Assembly (NCBI GenBank): GCA_017561085.1
Contig: JAFZDQ010000131.1
Span: forward strand, 1 to 59,462
Direction: 5' to 3'
Length of the DNA: 59,462 bases
Source: Lachnospiraceae bacterium
GTDB lineage: Bacteria > Bacillota > Clostridia > Lachnospirales > Lachnospiraceae
Of the stretch, positions 25,738-34,888 are shown one piece after another. Each line of letters opens with the position of its first letter. Positions within the stretch are counted from its first letter, which is position 1. The notes under the pieces were generated by a model. The model worked only from the letters and a program-made list of their open reading frames with translations, was not told the origin of the DNA and did not search any database. The position numbers and the translations under genes were made by a program.

Positions 25738-26691
25738 TTAAGGCCATTTTGCGGGACGGGGCTTGTTTACGGTTACTACTTTCATATTCTCCAGATTACG
25801 AAGCAGTAAAAGCCGCGCCGGTCCTACAAATTCCGGCTTAATCATATAGTAACAATAAGTCTCTATCAGGGAAAACAGATTTGCGGTTCTTCCTTCAATC
25901 TTGAAATTGTTAATTCCTCTGGGGACATATTCATTCCAAATTGCATCCGCACTGACAAAGGTACAATAATCACGGATGGTGTAAAGATTGTTTTTGTCAC
26001 CGTATTCACAGTACCAGGGTTCGGTTTTGGTCCATTTCTCAGGCGGAAGCTTTAAGTTCTTCTGAATGATCTTCTGCGTCTTGGCAATGTGCTCGTAGTG
26101 GGCACCGCGTCTCGGACAGTCAGGTACACAAACCGCATTCACCAAAATCTCCAGTTTATCCTTTTTCTCAAGGGAATCAAGGAGCTCCCAGTTGCCGTTT
26201 AAGTTATAATCCAAAACCACATACTTATAGTCTTTGGCCAGTTCAGCCTCTAAGGCCTGTGCGTCACGGATTTCCTTACAGGTAGAGCTGTTCACTGCAA
26301 AGGAGGGATAATTCTTACGGATATATTCCTCCAAAAGAGGGGATACCACTATCACTTCGTTTTTGCCGTTGTCTGCTGCTTTTAAACAAAAATTACAAAA
26401 GCCGTCGGCTAAATCCTCTTCCGTAATCAAGGGATTTGTAAAGGTAAATCTCACAGGCACACCTGCCGCATTGATGTTTTTAATTACGTTCTGTACAAAG
26501 CCCGCATCACACTGGTCGTGACTTACCAATCTTCCGCCGTTCCAGATGGAAAAGGGAAAACTGCCGAATATGGAACCGATTTCCACACCCTCACGGAAAT
26601 ATTCGGGATGCTGCTTTAACATACTGATCCAAAACATATTTAAGGGGTAATTATATCTAAGCCCCGGTAAATGAAATCTGACCGGTTTCAT
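25738..26691 (-). CDS. U32-peptidase-like TIM-barrel protein, copy 1
   Basis: A 317-residue protein starting MKPVRFHLPGLRYNYPLN, with AAGGAGAA before the ATG. It shares GSIFGSFPFSIWNGGR, GVPVRFTFTNPLITEEDL, ILVNAVCVPDCPRRGAHY and NNFKIEGRT with copy 2. Its own extra cysteines (WYCEYGD and RDYCTFV) extend the putative cluster site to CxxxC plus two further Cys. NFKIEGR is the strongest tie to U32-related proteins. It lies 12 bases after the GH43 gene. The duplication with clear divergence suggests a heterodimer, as UbiU and UbiV form, but this is inference. Confidence 0.52.
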   Translation of the reverse strand: MKPVRFHLPGLRYNYPLNMFWISMLKQHPEYFREGVEIGSIFGSFPFSIWNGGRLVSHDQCDAGFVQNVIKNINAAGVPVRFTFTNPLITEEDLADGFCNFCLKAADNGKNEVIVVSPLLEEYIRKNYPSFAVNSSTCKEIRDAQALEAELAKDYKYVVLDYNLNGNWELLDSLEKKDKLEILVNAVCVPDCPRRGAHYEHIAKTQKIIQKNLKLPPEKWTKTEPWYCEYGDKNNLYTIRDYCTFVSADAIWNEYVPRGINNFKIEGRTANLFSLIETYCYYMIKPEFVGPARLLLLRNLENMKVVTVNKPRPAKWP

Positions 26692-26703
26692 CTTCTTCTC
26701 CTT

Positions 26704-28275
26704 TTACTGTCTCTTATCTGACGTAATTCTTCTGTAGCCGAAGGATTTAAACAGAGCCTTTACAGGCACTTCTCTTTCTTCGCTGTCAGAAGCATAAAGT
26801 CCAAGAGTACATCCTACGAAGCCGCCTGCCACTTCCGTGGAAAGTGCTCTGATGTCAATATCCTTAATCACGTTCTGTACTACATTTCCGCTACCGATAT
26901 AAAGTGCTGCCTTAGCACCGGATACCTTTAAGAACATGGTTACATTTTCTTCCGGTAAAAATACGGTTTCCAGCTTTTCTTCCACACCGTTCTGACAAAG
27001 GATGACATTTCCCTTCATACCTTCGTACTCAAACTTCAGGTAATATTTGCTGTTCTGCATATAAATAAGACCTGCCTTGGCACCTTCAAATAATCCTTCC
27101 GTATTTAACACGCAAGATACCTCAAAGGCATGGGAATCCTGTCTGATTCCAAGGTAAGAAGCTGCTTTATCCTCATTCAGGGCAATGTTCTGGCATTCCA
27201 TGTAAAGGCCTTTGCCGCGTACCAATTCACAGAAATTCTCTTTGGGATTACGGAGCATTAACATTTCAGGTCCGATTTCATCCATATAAGCAAACTGATA
27301 ATTTCTGTCACAGGATACCTGACAGGCATCTTCGCCGGGAATCCATTCTTCTAATTCAATACTCAGTTCATCTGACAAAATACCAAGTCCGGGATTTACT
27401 ACCGGCCAATCGTTTTCAAAGCATACGCCTGCAAGGAAGGTTTCTCTTCCCATGGTGGTGTAGCCGAAGGTAGGACGGACTGCCAGCATTACCATATACC
27501 ATTCACCGTTTACGGTCTGGAAAAGGTCCGCGTGTCCTACGTACTTAACGGGATATTTCTGTCCCAGATGTCTGTGTGTGAAAATAGGATTGCAGAAGTT
27601 GTTTTCATAAGGTCCGAATACCTCTTTACTTCTGGCTACACTGATTGCGTGCTCGGGGCCTGTGCCGCCTTCTGCATGTAAAATGTAGTAGTATTCACCG
27701 ATTTTGTACAAATGGGGACCTTCCGGCCAGTGTACGCCGCGCATCGCACCGTTCCATACATTCTTAGCCTCTCCCACTAACTTAAAGTTCTCGATATCCA
27801 GCTCCTGGATATAAATAAACCAGTCACCGTCATAACGGCAGCCATCCGGATTGGGATGGGTTCCGGTATAATAGCATTTTCCGTCTTCATCAAAGAAAAG
27901 GCTGGGGTCAATTCCGTCTGCGCCTTCAATATAATGAGGTTCTGACCAGGGACCTGCCGGGTCTGTTGCTGTTACGATAAAGTTTCCGCCAAAGGATACA
28001 TTGGTACAAATCACATAAAATACCCCTTCATGATAACGGATGGTAGGTGCAAAAAGACCTCTGGAAAGTTCACAATCTCCAAGGGGAAGCTGGCTTTCTT
28101 CGGTTAATACATTGCCAATCTGCTCCCAATGGGCAAGGTCCTTACTGTGCATCACGGGAAGTCCCGGGAAATACGCAAAGGATGAATGTACCATATAAAA
28201 ATCTTCTCCCACCGCAATACAGGAAGGATCCGGATAGAATCCGGGCATAATCGGGTTTTTCGCTTTTACTGCCAT
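26704..28275 (-). CDS. Glycoside hydrolase family 43 (beta-xylosidase / arabinofuranosidase type)
   Basis: A 523-residue enzyme without signal peptide, so cytoplasmic. The ATG at 28275 is used; an ATG 15 bases upstream lies inside the ribosome site GAGGAG. The five-bladed propeller shows FYPDPS (general base Asp16), GIDPSLFFDEDG (Asp123) and WPEGPHLY (general acid Glu185), the three GH43 catalytic positions. A C-terminal beta-sandwich (about 330-523) is typical of GH43 beta-xylosidases. It should cut xylo-oligosaccharides or remove arabinose after uptake. It starts 77 bases after the ABC ATPase gene and leads the run with the U32-like pair and MFS gene. Confidence 0.93.
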   Translation of the reverse strand: MAVKAKNPIMPGFYPDPSCIAVGEDFYMVHSSFAYFPGLPVMHSKDLAHWEQIGNVLTEESQLPLGDCELSRGLFAPTIRYHEGVFYVICTNVSFGGNFIVTATDPAGPWSEPHYIEGADGIDPSLFFDEDGKCYYTGTHPNPDGCRYDGDWFIYIQELDIENFKLVGEAKNVWNGAMRGVHWPEGPHLYKIGEYYYILHAEGGTGPEHAISVARSKEVFGPYENNFCNPIFTHRHLGQKYPVKYVGHADLFQTVNGEWYMVMLAVRPTFGYTTMGRETFLAGVCFENDWPVVNPGLGILSDELSIELEEWIPGEDACQVSCDRNYQFAYMDEIGPEMLMLRNPKENFCELVRGKGLYMECQNIALNEDKAASYLGIRQDSHAFEVSCVLNTEGLFEGAKAGLIYMQNSKYYLKFEYEGMKGNVILCQNGVEEKLETVFLPEENVTMFLKVSGAKAALYIGSGNVVQNVIKDIDIRALSTEVAGGFVGCTLGLYASDSEEREVPVKALFKSFGYRRITSDKRQ

Positions 28276-28351
28276 AATTTTTCTCCTCATAATTTTTCGT
28301 TTACTATAAATACTTAACCTGTCTTACTCTTTCTTTCCTTCAGACAGTTCA

Positions 28352-29242
28352 TTATGGTTTGCTGATAATGATTTCTCCGTTTCGGGAGGAAATCTTTACT
28401 TTGTTATCGGAAATCCCCATTTCTTCCAATAACTCCTGGGGAAGCTGGACTCTGTGGGCTCTGTCAAGGACTGCAAATTCATCCTGGGAATCCTCCGCCA
28501 TCCAGTCGATACCGCTTTCCCTTACACGGTCCTGATAGCCCTCCTTCAGCACACGCTCGGAACTGATTTTTCCGTCACGGATGGCTACCACACGCTTTAC
28601 CTTTTTGGAAAGCTGGACATCATGGGTTACAATTAAAATGGTCTGTCCGTTCTTATTCAGTTCCGTAAAAATATCAAAAATATAATTCGCAGTCTTGGTA
28701 TCTACCGAACCTGTCGGCTCATCCGCAAGAAGAAGCTTCGGTGAATTGGCTAACGCAATGGCAATGGCAATTCTCTGCTGCTCACCACCGGATAACATAT
28801 TCATTTTGCTGTTCTTTTTGGAGGATAACCCAACCATTTCCAATAATTCCAGAGCTTTTTGCTTTTTGGACTTAGCCCCGGATATGTTCATGGGCATCAT
28901 GATATTTTCAAGCACGGACAAAAAGGGAAGCATGTTTCTTCCGTTATTCTGCCAGACAAAACCTACGGTATCTCTTTTGTAGCGCACCAGTTCCTTCTCC
29001 GTCATGGTAAAAAGGTTCTTTCCGTCTACAAAAAGCGCACCTGCACTGGGTCTGTCGATACCGCCAATCATATTAAGGAAGGTACTCTTACCGCTACCGC
29101 TGTTACCAATCAGTGCCGTCAGCTCGCCTTTTTCCACTTCCATGTCAAGGCCCTGCAGCGCCAGTACTTCCGTTTCTTTTGTTTTGTAAATTTTTACCAG
29201 CCCTTCGGCTTTTACCATTAATTCTCTATCCTTCTCAGACAT
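28352..29242 (-). CDS. MacB-like ABC ATPase with a C-terminal SpoVT/AbrB-like domain
   Basis: A 296-residue ATPase. The ATG at 29242 overlaps the stop of the previous gene by 8 bases. Walker A is GNSGSGKSTFLN, signature MLSGGEQQRIAIA, Walker B LLLADEPTGSVD, and the switch His is in LIVTHD. It belongs to the LolD/MacB class that powers FtsX-type permeases. After about residue 230 comes an extension ending VLDRAHRVQLPQELLEEMG and VKISSRNGEIII. This reads as one SpoVT/AbrB-like swapped-hairpin motif, normally a DNA-binding or dimer fold. It may serve dimerisation rather than DNA binding. It is the second ATPase of the unit; its partner is encoded just upstream. Confidence 0.88.
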   Translation of the reverse strand: MSEKDRELMVKAEGLVKIYKTKETEVLALQGLDMEVEKGELTALIGNSGSGKSTFLNMIGGIDRPSAGALFVDGKNLFTMTEKELVRYKRDTVGFVWQNNGRNMLPFLSVLENIMMPMNISGAKSKKQKALELLEMVGLSSKKNSKMNMLSGGEQQRIAIAIALANSPKLLLADEPTGSVDTKTANYIFDIFTELNKNGQTILIVTHDVQLSKKVKRVVAIRDGKISSERVLKEGYQDRVRESGIDWMAEDSQDEFAVLDRAHRVQLPQELLEEMGISDNKVKISSRNGEIIISKP

Positions 29243-29918
29243 TAATCCGTTCTCCACTTTCCAACTCAATAATACTGTCTGCGGCATCCATCAGTCCCAC
29301 ATCATGGGTGGTCATAATAACCGTAATCCCCTCTTTTTCCGCCATGGTACGGAACAGCTGCGTCACATTGGCTGCCATAGCGGAATCCAGTTCTGCAGTA
29401 GGTTCATCCGCAAAAATAATACGTGGCTTATGGGCAATGGCCCTGGCAATGGCAACTCTCTGCTGCTCACCACCGGATAACTCGGCCCCCATATGGGTCA
29501 TTCTGTTGCCAAGTCCCACCATTTTCAGGCAATCCTTCACCCTCTTTTGGGTATTTGCGTCGATTTTATGTCCGGCAAGTCTTAAAGAAAATTCCACATT
29601 CTGATAAGCATTCAGGGACGGCATCAGGGAAACGGACTGGAATACAAAGCCAAAATCCCTGCGTCTTAAGTTTTCTCTTTCTCGTTCGGAAAGATTGCTT
29701 ACTTCCCTGCCATCAATAAAAACCTTGCCCTTGGAAGGATAATCAAGGCATCCCACGATATTTATAAGGGTGGTTTTTCCGGAACCGGAACGGCCCTTTA
29801 AAATGGTAAAACTTCCTTTATCGATGGTGGCATTGATATTTTTCAGTGCAGTAAATTCTCCGCCGGGAACCGGGAAAATCCTGCTTACGTCTTCGATTTT
29901 AATTAATACATCACTCAT
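29235..29918 (-). CDS. MacB-like ABC ATPase
   Basis: A 227-residue ATPase of the LolD/MacB class. Walker A GRSGSGKTTLIN, signature ELSGGEQQRVAIA, Walker B IIFADEPTAELD and switch THDVGLMD are all present. The start codon shares one base with the stop codon of the FtsX-type permease gene, so the two are translationally coupled. With the second ATPase downstream, the unit could assemble a heterodimeric motor. The large permease may carry both halves. The cargo is not known. Confidence 0.93.
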   Translation of the reverse strand: MSDVLIKIEDVSRIFPVPGGEFTALKNINATIDKGSFTILKGRSGSGKTTLINIVGCLDYPSKGKVFIDGREVSNLSERERENLRRRDFGFVFQSVSLMPSLNAYQNVEFSLRLAGHKIDANTQKRVKDCLKMVGLGNRMTHMGAELSGGEQQRVAIARAIAHKPRIIFADEPTAELDSAMAANVTQLFRTMAEKEGITVIMTTHDVGLMDAADSIIELESGERINV

Positions 29919-32731
29919 TATTCTTCACCCAGTTTCAATGCTTTGGTTACATTCATCTTAAATAAAATACCGATTAACACGATAAGAGCCACTAACATCG
30001 CAACCGCAATCACGCCATAGAGACGATACATATCTGCAGCATTGGTAATCAGCTTCATGGGAAGCACCTGATTTTCGGATGCATAGGCCTGCTGCAAAAT
30101 CGGTACGAACATCTTGGAAGCAAGCTTACCGATGCCGATACCCGCAAGTACGGAGAATACACCGCAGAAAATCTGCTCGTTAATTAGCATATGTACCAGT
30201 TCGCCTTTATGGAAACCGCAGGCACGAAGGACACCAAACATCAGCTCACGCTCCCTGATGGCCATAATCCAATAAATCAGGTAACCGATGGCACAAAGTA
30301 AAATGGTTACGATAAAGCCCATGGTCAGGATACCGTTAGTACCCTGAAGAAGCGGGTCTTCCAGGGTGTTTTGCAGATTATCATCCCTGCTGGCGTACTT
30401 TACTACCACAGGTTCATTTTCTTCTACCCATTCAAGGAAGTCCCTGTCTGTAGCATCCTCTCTTAAATCAATCCAAACCTCATAGGGCTGGACGCCTGCA
30501 TTGGGCTGTCCGTTAAAGCGCTGCTTGAGCATATCAAAGTGGGTTACCACCAAGAAATTTTCCTGCTCGGAAATACTTCCGTCAGCATCCGTAACACTCT
30601 TTACCGGGGTATAGCCGGGCCAGTAATCCACGAAGTCTACAATGGTTCCGAAGGCTTCCTTTCCGTCTTTGTTACGGAAATGGATACTGTCTCCCACCTT
30701 ATAGCCATGTTTGCTTTTAAAGTTAGAGGATACCAGCAAACCACCGGGTGTCACTGCCAGTTCATTTAAATATTCATAATACGGCTTTTCCAAAAGTCCG
30801 TCCGGGATATTGGTTACCTGTCCGAATTCCTTGGTATGGATTCCCATAATGGTAACCACCTGGCGGTCGGAATTTTTAAAACTGATGTACCCTGCATCAT
30901 CTATCATCACCCTGGCCGTCTGTTTTGCTATGGACATGGTCTGATATTTGGTAAAGTCAGGTTCCACGTAGCTGGCTTCTGCTTTATTTTCAGGATTGTA
31001 GCTAAGCGGCCAGGCTTCCTTGATTACTATTTCACTGGCATTTAAATACTCTGTGTTTTCAAGGGCATTTGATAAAATGGTCCTTGCTACCGTAGCATGA
31101 TAAATACCAAGGGAAACCGTCATAATCAGGAACAGCATAATCAGCTGCTGCTTACGGGCATTACGCATATTTTCCAGGAAGGAAATGTAGCTTGCACTCT
31201 TCCAGAAGCGTTTACCCAAATTGTAAATTCCAAGTACGATATAGGGCTGGATTCTGAGGAATAACAAGCCCAGACCTAAGATAAACAGGGAGGAACTGAT
31301 GTAAAGCAGGGGATCTAAGCTTTCTCCCTGGAGTACGTTCTTGGAAAGGTCTGTCATATTCTTGTGGAAACTGTAATAACCGTATACGGATACGCCGATT
31401 AAGATGATATCCAGATACAGTTTTTTCCAAAGGCTCTTCTTGGACATTGCCTTTTGTCTCTTTAAATCCACGATGGAAACCTTACTGTGTTTAATGGCAG
31501 GAAGGGTAATACTAAGAAGCGTAAGCAGCAATGCGCCTGCAAGGTAAATAAATGCATTTTTCGTAAACACAACAGGTAATGCAAAAGAGGGCTCTATTTC
31601 CAGGAAGTTTCTGGTAGATGCCAGCATCTTACTGAACAAAACGCCCAGGGGAATACCAAGTGCTCCGCCTGCAAGGGCCAGCACCACACCCTGATACAGA
31701 TATAATCTGAAAATCTGGGACCTGTAGCTACCTCTGCTCTTAATAACAGAGATTTCATTACGCTCCATTTCATACATCTGACCGGAAATCATCAGAAGGA
31801 ATGCACAAAGCATAATCATTACCGGCACCTGCAAAATAATCAGCGTAGCGGAAATACGGTTGATTTTCCGCTGATAGCCGTCAATGGTATCCATATACAG
31901 AGGGTCGTCAATTACACTTCTGAAAGCACTCTTTTCACAAAGATACTTGGTATTTTTCACGATACCGCTAATATCCTCATAAATAATATCATCATAGTTC
32001 ATAAAACCGTAAAAACGGCAATCCACGGTGTATTTGCTGATATTATCACCGGCAAACATCTCATGGAATAAATCCATCTTCATAAAGGCCCTGAAGCTGA
32101 TTTTTTCCGAGTTCTCCTGCCAATACATATCATCCTCAGGCACGCGGAAAATACCTTTAATTACGATTCTTATAGGATTTCCGTTTACATCCGTGAGTGC
32201 TTCATAGGTCAGGGTTTCTCCCAGCAACAAGCCTTCCCGCAGGAAGCTGTCTTCGGAAACAAGCACCTCAATGCAACCGTTTTCGTCCATACCGGTTTCA
32301 GAAAAGCCTTCTCCGCTAATAATATTCACATGGTTTTCCAAATCCGTAATTCCGGAAAGGGCAACGCCGATATCCCCTGCATCTTCACGGTTCATATCAG
32401 ACCGAAGGGGTGTCTTTTGTAAAATATAATAAAGCACTGTCTGCTTTTCGGTTACGCCCACCTTATCATAAACGGTATCCATAAAATCCTCAATTTTTTT
32501 CACCATGCCGGATTTGTCCCGTTTAGAGAACGTAGCGACACTGAGGACAGTAGGATAACGGCCCTCTTTTGAAACTATCATATTAAATTCGTCCTGCAGC
32601 ATTCGATCATACGCCGCTTTCTGATATAAAGGAAAACTGATTGCGGTAGCAACCAAAAGGATACATCCTATCAGAAGGCTGAGTGTCATCCACTTTTTAT
32701 GCCACATTTTTTGCAACATTAATCTAAACAT
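29918..32731 (-). CDS. Large FtsX-type ABC permease
   Basis: A 937-residue membrane protein. One helix at about 13-35 is followed by an outer domain, then a block of helices near 295-420 and 440-560, a second outer domain (about 580-800) and three final helices (about 815-930). This is the duplicated, long FtsX layout of mechanotransmission-type ABC exporters. It begins inside the last codons of the second adaptor gene (13-base overlap) and ends in a one-base overlap with the ATPase gene. With two HlyD-like lipoproteins and two ATPases it forms a MacAB-like machine, which in other bacteria exports peptides, lipids or glycolipids or works on the cell envelope. The link to xylan use is by location only. 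Confidence 0.9.
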   Translation of the reverse strand: MFRLMLQKMWHKKWMTLSLLIGCILLVATAISFPLYQKAAYDRMLQDEFNMIVSKEGRYPTVLSVATFSKRDKSGMVKKIEDFMDTVYDKVGVTEKQTVLYYILQKTPLRSDMNREDAGDIGVALSGITDLENHVNIISGEGFSETGMDENGCIEVLVSEDSFLREGLLLGETLTYEALTDVNGNPIRIVIKGIFRVPEDDMYWQENSEKISFRAFMKMDLFHEMFAGDNISKYTVDCRFYGFMNYDDIIYEDISGIVKNTKYLCEKSAFRSVIDDPLYMDTIDGYQRKINRISATLIILQVPVMIMLCAFLLMISGQMYEMERNEISVIKSRGSYRSQIFRLYLYQGVVLALAGGALGIPLGVLFSKMLASTRNFLEIEPSFALPVVFTKNAFIYLAGALLLTLLSITLPAIKHSKVSIVDLKRQKAMSKKSLWKKLYLDIILIGVSVYGYYSFHKNMTDLSKNVLQGESLDPLLYISSSLFILGLGLLFLRIQPYIVLGIYNLGKRFWKSASYISFLENMRNARKQQLIMLFLIMTVSLGIYHATVARTILSNALENTEYLNASEIVIKEAWPLSYNPENKAEASYVEPDFTKYQTMSIAKQTARVMIDDAGYISFKNSDRQVVTIMGIHTKEFGQVTNIPDGLLEKPYYEYLNELAVTPGGLLVSSNFKSKHGYKVGDSIHFRNKDGKEAFGTIVDFVDYWPGYTPVKSVTDADGSISEQENFLVVTHFDMLKQRFNGQPNAGVQPYEVWIDLREDATDRDFLEWVEENEPVVVKYASRDDNLQNTLEDPLLQGTNGILTMGFIVTILLCAIGYLIYWIMAIRERELMFGVLRACGFHKGELVHMLINEQIFCGVFSVLAGIGIGKLASKMFVPILQQAYASENQVLPMKLITNAADMYRLYGVIAVAMLVALIVLIGILFKMNVTKALKLGEE

Positions 32732-34887
32732 ATTTCCATTCCTTCGCTCAGGCCACCAACAGCCCAGTAATTATTCTGATCAGAGCCTCCTAAAATAAAA
32801 GGCTTATAAGAAATATTTCCGTATTCGTCCTTAACTTTGACAAAAGCATTCTTTCCGTCCATCGTAACACCGCCCTTGGGAATCAGTACGACATTGTTGA
32901 TTTCACGGATTTTGGCTTTGATTTCAAACCAGCTTCTGCTCCAGCCGCCATTACCGAGAGCACTGCCGTATTTGGTAATCGTGGCAACATCCTCTTCTGC
33001 AATACGGATTAAGGAAAAGCCGCCGTTTAACTGCTTGGAAAGTGCTGTACCGTATACGGATACCACCTTTCCTTCGATTTGCTGCTTCATACCACCTTCC
33101 CCGTTATAGGTAATGGTTGCGGTGTTTCCGTAGCTTAACTGGCTTTCTTTGTCATCTACAATAACATAACACTGGGACTGGTTTGCAATCTGCACCAGGT
33201 CTTCATTATAGGAAATCAGATCCCCTTCCTTACGCTCCATCAGCATGGTAACAATGCCGCTGTAAGGCGCTTTTAAGGTAATCACACCGGAATACTCCGT
33301 CAGCTTTGCAAGTTCCTTGTTCAGGCTTTCAATATTTTTCTGACGGGCTTCGATTGCCCTGTCTAAGGTTCTGTCTTTATCATCGTAATAAATCTTACTT
33401 TTTTCTTCCAGTAATTTGTTAAGACGCTCCTGCTGTCTTTGGATTTTCCGCTGTAATCTGCTGACGCTGACATCCTCGGAAATCACTTCTATCTTGGCCA
33501 GTTCCTGTCCGGCTTCCACCTGCTGGAACTGTTCCACACAGATTTCCTTGATGTAGGAGGTGCCGTACTTGGCCGGATTGGAAATCCACTCCGTAGCCGG
33601 ATAATAAAGCATACCATAGCTGCTGAATTCACCGGAAACAGAGCCTGTTGTCAGAACCGCTGTTTTTCCTTTGGATGTAATCTCGTTTTCCATCAGGACT
33701 TTGTCCCCTTCGGAAAGCCCGGAAATTACTTCCGTATACATTCCGTCAGAAAGTCCTACGGACAGCGTCTGTACCACATTATCGGTACCGTCAAATACAT
33801 AACAATAATATTCGGCGCCGTTTCTGCGGATGACATCGGAAGGAATTGCAAGCACATTTTCCCTGCTGTCTTCTACGATTATCAGACTTACGAATTTGCC
33901 CATGGGGACTTCGTCATCCGGGTCATTTAAATAAAACTTGGAATAAACCACATCATTTAATTTCTTCAGACTGGTGTATTCTTCTTTTTCCATCACTTCA
34001 TAGGTCACTTCATAACGTTTCCCGTCAACAACCGCATAAATGTCCTTGGCCTTATTGACCGTTGTTTTGCTGACATACTCGGTATGGATTACTTTACTTT
34101 GCATATCACCGATTGCAATGACATTGGTATTTTTCTGTATGTAATCACCGGAGGTATAGGCATTGATTGCTACAATCGTACCTTCTTTATTGGCAGTAAT
34201 CTGGGAACCGCTTACCTTTTCGTCCATACGGGAAAGGCGCCCCTTATCATACTCCAGTTCCAATTCAAACAATTCCTTACGCTCTTTTAAGGACTGCTCT
34301 ACCTGTTCTCTGGCCATAACTGCGGACTTATACATTCCTTCGGCAGGCTTGGCTATCATAGCCCACATATCGAAAAATTCAGACCATTCCTCAGGCTTAT
34401 TTTCCAGACAATCCTCATAGGGCTGATAAGCTTCCCACTCTGCCATACGGGCGTCATAGAGATCCTCCTGCAAATCCGTGATATTGTCTTCGTAATCCCT
34501 GATTTTTTCATTGATGGTGTCTGTCAGATCCATTTTTTCTTCGTCCAGACTTTTGGTATTACCATATACGATAATATCTCCGGGCTTTACTTCTTCGCCG
34601 GGCAGTTTCCCATACTTATCAAAGGGTGCTTCAGTTGTATAACCAAACTCCGTAACTGCCGGAACGCACACACTGGGTAAAATCCGGATCTGATAAATAT
34701 CCCTGTGCTGTGCCACATCATAACTGGCAGCCCCGCCTACCGGTTCAACCAGCTCAATTTGTTCTGCTTCTGTGCTTGCCGTAGCTGCTTTACTTCCCGC
34801 AGCGGCACATCCGCACAATCCTGCCGTCAATGCAACTGACATCATGACCGCTATATATTTTTGATATCTGCTTCCTACTCTTTTCAT
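32719..34887 (-). CDS. HlyD/MacA-like adaptor lipoprotein, large double form
   Basis: A 722-residue exported protein. A signal peptide ends at GLCGC (Cys27), a lipobox. It looks like two adaptor modules in a row. The first has a helical hairpin (about 110-220), a lipoyl-like segment with KEGTIVAINAYTSGDYI, and a beta-barrel ending near 400. The second begins YPATEWISNPAKYGT, has its own coiled hairpin (about 480-540), lipoyl half LKAPYSGIVTMLM and barrel domain. Adaptors of this kind bridge MacB-like permeases to the outside. It overlaps the permease gene and follows the smaller adaptor gene by one base. The doubled form is unusual. Confidence 0.85.
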   Translation of the reverse strand: MKRVGSRYQKYIAVMMSVALTAGLCGCAAAGSKAATASTEAEQIELVEPVGGAASYDVAQHRDIYQIRILPSVCVPAVTEFGYTTEAPFDKYGKLPGEEVKPGDIIVYGNTKSLDEEKMDLTDTINEKIRDYEDNITDLQEDLYDARMAEWEAYQPYEDCLENKPEEWSEFFDMWAMIAKPAEGMYKSAVMAREQVEQSLKERKELFELELEYDKGRLSRMDEKVSGSQITANKEGTIVAINAYTSGDYIQKNTNVIAIGDMQSKVIHTEYVSKTTVNKAKDIYAVVDGKRYEVTYEVMEKEEYTSLKKLNDVVYSKFYLNDPDDEVPMGKFVSLIIVEDSRENVLAIPSDVIRRNGAEYYCYVFDGTDNVVQTLSVGLSDGMYTEVISGLSEGDKVLMENEITSKGKTAVLTTGSVSGEFSSYGMLYYPATEWISNPAKYGTSYIKEICVEQFQQVEAGQELAKIEVISEDVSVSRLQRKIQRQQERLNKLLEEKSKIYYDDKDRTLDRAIEARQKNIESLNKELAKLTEYSGVITLKAPYSGIVTMLMERKEGDLISYNEDLVQIANQSQCYVIVDDKESQLSYGNTATITYNGEGGMKQQIEGKVVSVYGTALSKQLNGGFSLIRIAEEDVATITKYGSALGNGGWSRSWFEIKAKIREINNVVLIPKGGVTMDGKNAFVKVKDEYGNISYKPFILGGSDQNNYWAVGGLSEGMEICLD

Positions 34888-34888
34888 A

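Noticed and set aside
28276-28351. Possible terminator between the ABC ATPase and GH43 genes
   Set aside because: Only a weak CTGTC / GACAG pair without a T run; read-through is likely.
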